Below, piece after piece: positions 6,449 through 12,323 of a DNA stretch of 12,323 nt (positions are counted from its first letter, which is position 1; each line of letters starts with the position of its first letter). This DNA is from Actinomycetota bacterium (GTDB lineage Bacteria > Actinomycetota > Actinomycetes > S36-B12). The notes beneath the pieces are model-generated. The model had not been told where the DNA came from. It worked only from the letters and a program-made list of their open reading frames with translations, and did no database searches. Where the stretch lies: positions 2,181 through 14,503 of the forward strand of contig DMPC01000036.1 in NCBI GenBank assembly GCA_003456155.1, written 5' to 3'. Made by a program: the position numbers and the translations under genes.

Positions 6449-7827
6449 GAGCGCCACCTGCTCTCCTTGATCGTCAGGGGCTGACCGGCCACCAGCAAGG
6501 TGGATGTGTCGCATACCTGCGCCACGGCCATGTTCAGGATTCCCAGCAGGTCTCGAAAGAGTCGCCCCGATGCCGTGCCGGGCACGACTCCCATGCCCAC
6601 CTCGTTCGACACCAGGACGACGTCGGCGGAGCAGGAGTCCAGGGATTGGACGAGATCCTCGATGCGGCCGCGCGCGTCGTCGACGACCGACCCGTACTCG
6701 CCGTTGTCGATGCGCACCCATGCATCGATGTGGTCGAGCTGTGCTGTGAGCCACAGGGCCAGGCAGTCGACGAGCACGGCACCCTCCGCCGACCGCAGGG
6801 TGGCTGCGACATCGGTGGACTCCACGGTGGTCCAGTGGGCCGGGCGACGTGCCCGGTGCGCGCTGATCCGCAGCTGCCACTCCGGATCGTCGTCCCGCGA
6901 GCCGCCGGTGGCGACGTAGGTGACGGATGCCCGCTCGGCGAGAAGCCTCTCCGCGTAGGACGACTTTCCGGAGCGGGCTCCGCCGAGGATCAGGGTCCGG
7001 CGAGCACGGCCGTGGGTGTCGATGACGTCGAGGTCATCGGGGAGCTCGATGCCATGCGAGGCAAGCCGCGTGCGCAGCAGGTCGCTGGGCGGGTTGTGGT
7101 GGCTGAGGTGCGTGGCCAGCACTCGGGTCTGCGGACCGATGGCACCGTGTCCGCGCAGGGCGGCCACCTGCGCAGGCAGCGTGGCCAGGTCGAGGTGGCC
7201 GGTGCCGTGGTCGACGGTGTCGCCGAAGGTCGCATCCAGGAGCACGACGTCGAAGGCCTCCGAGGTGATGCCGCACGAGACCGGGTCGAACGGACCGGTG
7301 TCGGTCGCATAGAGCAGGCGACCGCCATCCATGGCCGTCACGGAGTAGAGCAGCGCTTCATCTGCGAGTGCATCACCGTTGCCGTGGCCGTGCTGCGCCG
7401 GCAGTGCCGTGGCGTGCAGCGTCCCGCGACGGGTGGCGAGTTCCAGAGGGGTGCCCGGATGGATGGGGTGGAGCTGCACCGGGTCATCCGGCCCGCACCA
7501 GTCCCGGCACAGATCTATCGCGGCCGGCGGTCCCCAGATGTGGAGCACGCGTTCCTGCTGTGTCCACGATCGGCTCAGCAGGAAGGCGGGGTGGAGGTGA
7601 TCCGGATGGCCGTGCGTGATCAGGACGTGCTCGATGTCGGTGAGGTCCAGGCCCGGGGGCAGGTGCGGCATCGTCGGCCCTGCATCGATCAGCACGACGT
7701 CGTCGACCAGCGCGGCACTGGGGCGGCGCGAGCGACCGGCATCCCGTTCTGCCGTGCAGGAGGTGCATCGGCAGAACGGGTTGGGCCAGCCGTCGGCCGA
7801 GCCGGTGCCGAGCAGTGTCACGCGCAT
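6445..7827 (-). CDS. cobU: Fusion: PhnP-like metallo-beta-lactamase domain + CobU (AdoCbi kinase/AdoCbi-P guanylyltransferase)
   Basis: One 460-residue protein with two domains. Residues 1 to about 270 form a metallo-beta-lactamase fold: CRCTSC (C19, C21, C24), THGHPDH (H72, H74, D76, H77), AQHGHG (145-150), YATDTG (173-178) and ATHLSHH with H240 and H243 three residues apart. C-x-C-xx-C plus the second histidine of H-xx-H is the structural zinc site of PhnP-type phosphodiesterases; the rest supply the dinuclear centre. Residues about 276-460 are CobU: Walker A GGARSGKS (282-289), HRARRPAHW (324-332) with H324 the probable guanylylated histidine, VDCLALWLT (353-361) and VSNEVGMGVVP (406-416). 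CobU phosphorylates adenosylcobinamide and then forms AdoCbi-GDP. The MBL role is not known; a phosphatase or phosphodiesterase in loop assembly is an inference. It starts 1 nt after the S-component stop with AGGG 6 nt upstream, and overlaps cobT by 4 bp. Confidence 0.93.
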   Translation of the reverse strand: MRVTLLGTGSADGWPNPFCRCTSCTAERDAGRSRRPSAALVDDVVLIDAGPTMPHLPPGLDLTDIEHVLITHGHPDHLHPAFLLSRSWTQQERVLHIWGPPAAIDLCRDWCGPDDPVQLHPIHPGTPLELATRRGTLHATALPAQHGHGNGDALADEALLYSVTAMDGGRLLYATDTGPFDPVSCGITSEAFDVVLLDATFGDTVDHGTGHLDLATLPAQVAALRGHGAIGPQTRVLATHLSHHNPPSDLLRTRLASHGIELPDDLDVIDTHGRARRTLILGGARSGKSSYAERLLAERASVTYVATGGSRDDDPEWQLRISAHRARRPAHWTTVESTDVAATLRSAEGAVLVDCLALWLTAQLDHIDAWVRIDNGEYGSVVDDARGRIEDLVQSLDSCSADVVLVSNEVGMGVVPGTASGRLFRDLLGILNMAVAQVCDTSTLLVAGQPLTIKESRWRS

Positions 7828-7828
7828 G

Positions 7829-8677
7829 TCATGCCCTGCTTGTGATGGTCGCGTGCGTCGGCGCGTGGGCGGGTGCAGGCGTCGCGGGCATGACGAACTG
7901 GGGCGCGGTTCCGAAGGCCGCCTTGCGCGCCATGCGTCGCAGCGCGAGGAGGATCGGCCGACCTGCCACCCAGATCAGGATGATCGTCAGAACGGCACGG
8001 GGAATGTCGTAGCCCAGTGAGGTGACGAGGCAGAACCGGATCCAGGCCAGCAGGTTCTCGGGCATCGACGCCCCGGCCGTGAAGGCGAGCTGCTCGGGAA
8101 GCGAGCCCAGGAACGGCCAGAACCACAGGTTCATCACGAACCCGTAGCCCACGCAGGCGACGGCGGCGTACGCCGAGAGCATGGCCAGCTCCCGCTTACC
8201 CGTCCATCGCTGCGGAAGCAGTCCGGCACCCAGTCCGACCCAGGCGGCGGCCAGCATCTGGAAGGGCAGCCAGGGACCCACGCCTCCGGTCACCAGGGCT
8301 GATGCGAAAAGGCTGATGGCCCCCAGGGCGAATCCGAATCCGGGGCCGAGGGCGCGGGCACCGAGGATGAGGACGACCCAGATCGGCTCCAGGCCGGCGG
8401 TGCCACCGCCGAGCGGCCGTAGGGCGGCGATGACCGCACTGAGCACGCCCAGCATCGCGATCGCCTTGGCGTCCATGCCGCCCTCGCTCACCTGGGCGAG
8501 CACCACGATGAGCAGGACGGGGACCACGACCGCGAAGAGCAGCGGTGCGTCCGTCGCGTGGGCCACCGCAGCGGAATCGGGAGCTGCGATGAGGGGCCAC
8601 AGGAAGGACACCAGCCCGATGGCCGAGGCCAGCGCGATGGCTGCCTTGGAGGCGGGGCCCAGGGAGACGGCGGTCAT
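7829..8677 (-). CDS. ECF transporter S component (substrate-binding membrane protein), predicted corrinoid-specific
   Basis: 282 residues, highly hydrophobic with about six or seven membrane segments, forming the substrate-specific subunit of an energy-coupling-factor importer. It has the usual S-component layout: GPGFGFALGA (111-120), then GGVGPWLPFQM (131-141) and a run of conserved residues before the last helix (LGYDIPRAV, 221-229). The C-terminal tail, rich in Ala and Pro, is cytoplasmic or disordered. The start is ATG 8677, which overlaps the ATPase stop as ATGA and has GGAGG 7 nt upstream; the open frame further upstream to 9016 lies inside the ATPase gene. Substrate: the position between the ECF energising module and cobU/cobT/cobS points to cobalamin or cobinamide. 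This rests on context, not on binding residues. There is no CbiM/CbiN, which argues against cobalt. Confidence 0.85.
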   Translation of the reverse strand: MTAVSLGPASKAAIALASAIGLVSFLWPLIAAPDSAAVAHATDAPLLFAVVVPVLLIVVLAQVSEGGMDAKAIAMLGVLSAVIAALRPLGGGTAGLEPIWVVLILGARALGPGFGFALGAISLFASALVTGGVGPWLPFQMLAAAWVGLGAGLLPQRWTGKRELAMLSAYAAVACVGYGFVMNLWFWPFLGSLPEQLAFTAGASMPENLLAWIRFCLVTSLGYDIPRAVLTIILIWVAGRPILLALRRMARKAAFGTAPQFVMPATPAPAHAPTHATITSRA

Positions 8678-10296
8678 CCGGCCGCCTCCGTCTCCTCGAG
8701 GGCGACCGCCACCTGGCGCACCGTCAGCCATGTCGAGGGCGCGAGGATCTTGGACACCTGCGGGGCGAACATGGGCGATGCCGTGACGACATGGGCGGTG
8801 GTGCCGTCCGCCACGATCTCGCCCTCGGCGAGGATGACCACGCGGTCGGCGATCTCGGCCACCAACTCCACGTCGTGGGTGGCGAGGACGATCGCGTGTC
8901 CGGCATCGGCGAGGTCGGTCAGCACGCGTGCGAGCCGCGCCTTGGTCGGATAGTCCAGGCCGCGAGTGGGCTCGTCCAGCAGCAGCAGCGGCGGGCGCGC
9001 GGCGAGGATGATGCACAGCACGAGCAGGAGCCGCTGGCCCTCGGAGAGGTCTCGGGGATGGATGCCGTCCTGGATCTCCGGGGCCATGAGCGCCAGCAGT
9101 GCGCGGGTGGTTCCCGCGTCGCAGCCGGCATCACGGTCGGACACCCGGCATTCCTCCGCGACGCTGGTCGCCTCCAGCAGGTCTGCCGGCTCCTGGGGCA
9201 CCAGTCCCACCGAACGCAGGAGATCGGTCCCGGCAAGGTCGCGCGGGTTCCGCCCGTTGACGCGCACATCGCCGACCGGCTGCGGCCCGACGCCCACCAG
9301 GGTGTTGAGCAGGGTCGACTTCCCTGCGCCGTTTCGGCCCATGAGTGCGACGACCTCGCCCTCACCGACGCGCAGCGAGGCATGGCGCAGGGCCGGCGTG
9401 GTGCCGTAGCGCACCGTGAGGTCGTCCAGTCCGGCTCGCTCGGCGGGACTGTCCGCCACCGAGCGCAGTCGGGGCAGTTGTCCGACGAGCAGATCGCGCA
9501 GGGAGCCGGCTGCGCGTCGCGCATCGCGGACCGAGAGGGGCAGCGGCTGCCAGCCGGCGAGGCGCGCCAGCTCGACCACGGGAGGGGCGATGGGGGCCGT
9601 CCGCATCATCTCCTCGGGTGCTCCGAAGAGCACGGGCGCCCCGTCTCCGGGAACGAGGATCACCTGATCGGCGTACTGCAGGACCCGCTCGAGCCGGTGC
9701 TCCGCCATCACGACCGTCACTCCAAGGTCGTGCACCAGGCGCTGGAGGGCGGCGAGAACCTCCTCGGCTGCGCCGGGGTCGAGGGCGGAGGTGGGTTCAT
9801 CCAGGACGAGCACCTTCGGATGCGCGGCGAGCACGGCACCGATGGCGACGCGCTGACGCTGACCACCGGAGAGCGATCGCAGGGCCCGGTTGCGGATGTC
9901 GGCAAGACCCAGCAGGTCGAGGGTCTCCTCGACCCGGCGCCGCATGACGTCAGCCGGCAGCCCGAGGCATTCCATGCCGTACGCGAGCTCGTCCTCCACG
10001 GTGTCCGTGACGAAGGCGCTCATCGGATCCTGGGGGACGACGCCGACCACGTCGGCCAGCTCCCGGGGCGGGTGCGTCGCCGTGTCGCGGCCGTCGACCA
10101 GGATCCGTCCGGTCAACGTCCCGCCGGTGAAGTGCGGAACGAGCCCGTTGATGGCGCGCAGCAGGGTCGTCTTTCCGCTCCCGGTGCGGCCGACCACCAG
10201 CACGAGTTCGCCCTCAGGGATGCGCAGGTCCACGTGCGAGAGGGTCGGGCGCTCCTGATCCGGGTAGGTCAGCGAGACGTCGTCGAAGATGATCAT
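8674..10296 (-). CDS. ECF transporter double ATPase (EcfA-EcfA' fused in one chain)
   Basis: 540-residue cytoplasmic protein with two ABC ATPase domains in tandem, powering the ECF importer. First half: Walker A GRTGSGKTT (36-44), Q-loop VVPQDP (86-91), signature LSGGQ (142-146), Walker B VLVLDEPTS (162-170) and H-loop H200. Second half: Walker A GRNGAGKST (320-328), Q-loop LVPQEP (365-370), signature LSEGQ (417-421, variant), Walker B LLLLDEPTRGLD (437-448) and H474. A linker of about 50-60 residues (235-290) joins them. Most ECF systems use two separate genes; the fused form is common in Actinobacteria. The start at ATG 10296 gives MIIFDDVSL, the normal beginning of the fold, and overlaps the EcfT stop as ATGA. 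The frame continues open to 10524, but that part belongs to EcfT and is unlike any ABC N-terminus. Confidence 0.95.
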   Translation of the reverse strand: MIIFDDVSLTYPDQERPTLSHVDLRIPEGELVLVVGRTGSGKTTLLRAINGLVPHFTGGTLTGRILVDGRDTATHPPRELADVVGVVPQDPMSAFVTDTVEDELAYGMECLGLPADVMRRRVEETLDLLGLADIRNRALRSLSGGQRQRVAIGAVLAAHPKVLVLDEPTSALDPGAAEEVLAALQRLVHDLGVTVVMAEHRLERVLQYADQVILVPGDGAPVLFGAPEEMMRTAPIAPPVVELARLAGWQPLPLSVRDARRAAGSLRDLLVGQLPRLRSVADSPAERAGLDDLTVRYGTTPALRHASLRVGEGEVVALMGRNGAGKSTLLNTLVGVGPQPVGDVRVNGRNPRDLAGTDLLRSVGLVPQEPADLLEATSVAEECRVSDRDAGCDAGTTRALLALMAPEIQDGIHPRDLSEGQRLLLVLCIILAARPPLLLLDEPTRGLDYPTKARLARVLTDLADAGHAIVLATHDVELVAEIADRVVILAEGEIVADGTTAHVVTASPMFAPQVSKILAPSTWLTVRQVAVALEETEAAG

Positions 10297-11408
10297 GCGG
10301 CCACCGCCTCGGGAACGTGCACGGGCTCGACGCGGGACGCCGACGGTGGCAGCGGCGGCGCTGCCCACGCGGGAATGGTCGAGACGCCGATGGCCACCAG
10401 GGCGATCCACGGCAGCTGGGGCCAGGCCGGCGGATCGAAAGCCGTCATCATGCCGGGGACGTCGAGGTAGGCCCCTGCCGAGAACAACGCCGCGGTCACG
10501 ATGCCTGCTGCGCTGACGAGCCACTCGGGCCCTCGCCAGGGATCGGGGCGGTAGCGGGTGCGGACCCGGGAGCGACCCGCCAGGGCGAGGGCGCCGACGG
10601 TCGCCACTGTGCCCAGGACGAGAAGGGGCAGCCCGAGCAGCGCGGGTGAACCGGTGGACACCAGGCCGTAGATGCCGATGCAGGCAGCCACAAGTCCGCC
10701 CAGCAGCAGCGCTGCGGCCGCCCGACGCTGCGCCGGAGGCTGCGTCCCGCGTCGTCCGTAGCCGCGGGAGTCCATCGCTGCGGCGAGGGTGACGGACCTC
10801 TCGAGGGCTCCCTCCAGGACGGGAATCGCGGACCCGGCGATGGCCCGGATGCCGGTGGTGCGTCGGCCTCTCAGGCGCCGGGCGTTGCGCAGCCGCTCCA
10901 CGTCGGACACCAGTTGAGGCGTGAACGTCAGGGCCACCACCACGCTGACCCCGAGTTCATACAGGGCAGCGGGCACGGACTTGAGCAGACGTGTCGGCGA
11001 CGCCAGCGAGTTCGCCGCACCGATGCAGATGAGGATCGTGGCGAGGCGCAGGCCGTCGAACAGGGCCATGAGGAGGGATTCGAGGGTGACGTCGCCACCG
11101 AGGCGCACCCCGGCGAGCCAGACCGGCAGCTGCAGCCCCGGGAGGTCGAGCAGGGTGGTCGTGCCGACCGCGGCTCCGAACAGCACCTGGACGGCCACGC
11201 GCACGACGATGACGAGTACGCCGAGGCGGAGGAAGAAGGAGAACGACCGGCCCCACGGCTCCTCGGGTCGCCGGGCATGGACGACGAGGGCCGCGGATCC
11301 GATGAGCAGGAGCAGGAGAAGAGGATTGGTGGTGCGGCTGGCTGCGGCGGCCATGCCCAGGGCCCAGACCCACCATGCTCCCGGGTGCAGCCAGCGAGGG
11401 TCACGCAT
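10293..11408 (-). CDS. ECF transporter T component (CbiQ/EcfT-type transmembrane protein)
   Basis: 371-residue membrane protein coupling the ATPases to the S component. About eight hydrophobic stretches are seen. The two coupling-helix signatures occur at NARRLRGRR (175-183) and AMDSRGYGRR (211-220); these Ala/Ser-Arg-Gly motifs fit into grooves of the two ATPase domains. EcfT is usually 200-270 residues, so the region from about 230 on, with three further hydrophobic stretches (232-252, 257-277, 296-345) and a Pro-rich tail, is an extra C-terminal module found in some actinobacterial members. The ATG at 11408 overlaps the stop of the SCO2322-like gene by 8 bp, and the gene overlaps the ATPase start by 4 bp. 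Automatic annotation may call it a cobalt transporter; the corrinoid context fits better. Confidence 0.9.
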   Translation of the reverse strand: MRDPRWLHPGAWWVWALGMAAAASRTTNPLLLLLLIGSAALVVHARRPEEPWGRSFSFFLRLGVLVIVVRVAVQVLFGAAVGTTTLLDLPGLQLPVWLAGVRLGGDVTLESLLMALFDGLRLATILICIGAANSLASPTRLLKSVPAALYELGVSVVVALTFTPQLVSDVERLRNARRLRGRRTTGIRAIAGSAIPVLEGALERSVTLAAAMDSRGYGRRGTQPPAQRRAAAALLLGGLVAACIGIYGLVSTGSPALLGLPLLVLGTVATVGALALAGRSRVRTRYRPDPWRGPEWLVSAAGIVTAALFSAGAYLDVPGMMTAFDPPAWPQLPWIALVAIGVSTIPAWAAPPLPPSASRVEPVHVPEAVAA

Positions 11409-12204
11409 GGGGTGTCGCCCTCTCGCGCCGGCGCCGCACGGCGAAGGCCACCGCGGCGGCGGCGCCGAGACCGACGAGAACGGCGAGGGTGGTCAGGGGA
11501 GTCCCCGATCCGGAGGAGGGCGCCGTGCCGTCGGAGGCGTCGCCGGCCTGGGCGACCGCATCGACCTCCGCCTGCACAGTGGACGAGTCCGCATCGGACG
11601 CGGACGATCCCTCGCCGGTCAAGGCGGCCATCACCGCGACGTCGTCCTCCGCGAGGACTGGCGCGCACTCGTCGGCGGGGTAGCCGCCGAGCCCGCAGAC
11701 CAGCCCATCTTGTGTCCGCACGGTCAGGACGCTGCGCAGGATGTCGTACCCCGTGGCGTCCTCCGGCGCCCGGACGCATGTCCGCACCGGGGCGATCGGG
11801 ACCTCTCCGCTGGGCGCGATGGCGGGATCACCGGGGTCGACGACGAGGGCGACGCGCTTGAGTCCCGGCTCCGGAGCCACGCCGGCACAGATAGCCTCGA
11901 AGTCCGGTGCATCGCGGGGGGCTGCGTCCGGACCACCGGTCACGGCGCTCACCGCGAAGCTCCAGCCGTCGACGGATCCGTCGACGGGCAGGGCGTAGGC
12001 CGGGCCAACGCTCGCGAACGTCCATCCGGTGTCCTGCCCCTGCCAGTACGTCCAGAAGCGGTAGGACGCGGCGACAGCGGGGGTGGGCAGCAGCGTGCCG
12101 ACAGCGCCGCATGCGATGAGCGTCGCCAGGGCAAGGCTCATGCGCGTGCGCATCGATCTCCCCGGGATCGATCTGCGCCTGCTCATGGTGCTGCTGTCCG
12201 CCAC
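11401..12204 (-). CDS. Secreted, membrane-anchored SCO2322-family protein
   Basis: 267 residues from a GTG at 12204. A signal peptide is visible: RTRM, a hydrophobic stretch (23-40) and the cleavage pattern PAVA-A (41-46). The mature domain starts SYRFWTYWQGQDTGW (47-61), the hallmark of the actinobacterial SCO2322 family, and has four cysteines (C106, C143, C170, C180), so two disulfides are likely. After an Asp/Ser/Ala-rich stalk (185-235) comes one membrane helix (238-256) and an RRRRER tail, so it is anchored with its domain outside. There is no LPXTG motif. Start choice: GTG 12204 has AGGG 6 nt upstream, overlapping the stop of the previous gene; ATG 12153 has GGGGAG 4 nt upstream and gives a more typical signal peptide, so it remains possible. 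Function unknown; placed directly before EcfT, it probably helps corrinoid capture or delivery. Confidence 0.85.
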   Translation of the reverse strand: MADSSTMSRRRSIPGRSMRTRMSLALATLIACGAVGTLLPTPAVAASYRFWTYWQGQDTGWTFASVGPAYALPVDGSVDGWSFAVSAVTGGPDAAPRDAPDFEAICAGVAPEPGLKRVALVVDPGDPAIAPSGEVPIAPVRTCVRAPEDATGYDILRSVLTVRTQDGLVCGLGGYPADECAPVLAEDDVAVMAALTGEGSSASDADSSTVQAEVDAVAQAGDASDGTAPSSGSGTPLTTLAVLVGLGAAAAVAFAVRRRRERATPHA

Positions 12205-12212
12205 GGTCGTCC

Positions 12213-12323
12213 CTACCGGGTGATGCTCGAGGTGAGGGTCGAGACCAGGTTCACGCCGCCGAAGTCCGTGGGCTTGCTGCCCGTCGCCTTGGCCACGAGC
12301 AGGAACAGCCCGAGGTCTCCGGG
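12213..12323 (-). CDS. C-terminal end of a probable terpenoid-cyclase/prenyltransferase-like repeat protein (partial)
   Basis: Only the last 36 codons are in the window, ending with TAG 8 nt before the GTG of the SCO2322-family gene. The peptide contains LGLFLLVAKATGSKPTDFGG (residues 5-24 of the visible part) and ends NLVSTLTSSITR. An amphipathic helix ending in AKA.G..PTDFGG.NLV is the kind of repeat seen in actinobacterial secreted proteins with prenyltransferase/squalene-oxidase-like alpha-alpha barrels, which commonly sit before SCO2322 and ECF genes and share that fold with the cobalamin carriers intrinsic factor and transcobalamin. With so little sequence the assignment depends mainly on context. 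The N-terminus, signal peptide and promoter lie beyond the right edge. Confidence 0.55.
   Translation of the reverse strand, partial: PGDLGLFLLVAKATGSKPTDFGGVNLVSTLTSSITR

Noticed and set aside
5393..6880. Longer cobT, ATPase, S-component and cobS reading frames extending upstream of the starts I chose
   Set aside because: The extensions lie inside the upstream coding genes in another frame, are Arg/Pro-rich and match no family N-terminus. The chosen starts coincide with ATGA overlaps (or an 11-bp overlap for cobS) and Shine-Dalgarno sequences.
8791..10470. 559-codon plus-strand open frame opposite the double ATPase
   Set aside because: Arg/Gly/His/Gln-rich shadow of a strongly supported ABC gene; no domains, signal or plausible start context. 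The same applies to the plus-strand frames at 4658-6484 and 6646-7845.
7829..11408. Cobalt or nickel ECF transporter
   Set aside because: The T component resembles CbiQ, but there is no CbiM, CbiN or metal-binding N-terminal motif in the S component, and the downstream genes act on finished corrin rings, not on cobalt insertion.
3792..12323. Cobalamin riboswitch inside the window
   Set aside because: No gap in the minus-strand operon exceeds 36 nt, far too short for this RNA, and I see no B12-box-like sequence. It would have to lie beyond the right edge.

Overview
This is a gene-dense, GC-rich stretch of an actinobacterial (Actinomycetota) chromosome. The evidence is the strong G/C bias at third codon positions, TANNNT boxes placed exactly 6 nt before ATG starts (leaderless transcripts), and families typical of this phylum, such as an SCO2322-type secreted protein and a metallo-beta-lactamase/CobU fusion. 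The genus cannot be read from the sequence. I see no rRNA, tRNA, CRISPR array, insertion sequence or prophage gene. No gap between genes exceeds about 60 bp.

Left part (1-3791), housekeeping: the 5' part of leucyl aminopeptidase pepA (minus strand, running off the left edge), then divergently an APC-superfamily amino acid permease and gcvT, the T-protein of the glycine cleavage system. All three have the same start architecture, TANNNT-N6-ATG. This fixes the starts and shows that gcvT has its own promoter in a 22-bp gap.

Right part (3826-12323), one long minus-strand operon for corrinoid uptake and salvage, read from right to left. It contains: the C-terminus of a probable terpenoid-cyclase-like repeat protein cut by the right edge; a secreted, membrane-anchored SCO2322-family protein; a long EcfT; a fused double-ATPase EcfA-EcfA'; an ECF S component; a PhnP-like metallo-beta-lactamase fused to CobU; CobT; CobS; and finally a short second CobT-like protein. 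Neighbours overlap by 4-11 bp or lie within 1-36 bp, including three ATGA stop/start overlaps, so translation is probably coupled. A cobalamin riboswitch would lie outside the window, upstream of the right edge.

Reading of the system: corrinoid would be captured outside the cell by the repeat protein and/or the SCO2322 protein, imported by the ECF transporter, activated by CobU to AdoCbi-GDP, and joined by CobS to alpha-ribazole phosphate made by CobT. No corrin-ring biosynthesis gene and no CobC/CobZ phosphatase is present here. The least explained parts are the metallo-beta-lactamase domain on CobU (a candidate for the missing phosphatase step), the CobT paralogue that has lost an internal block and the GxMGIGNT loop, and the extracellular proteins co-encoded with an ECF transporter.
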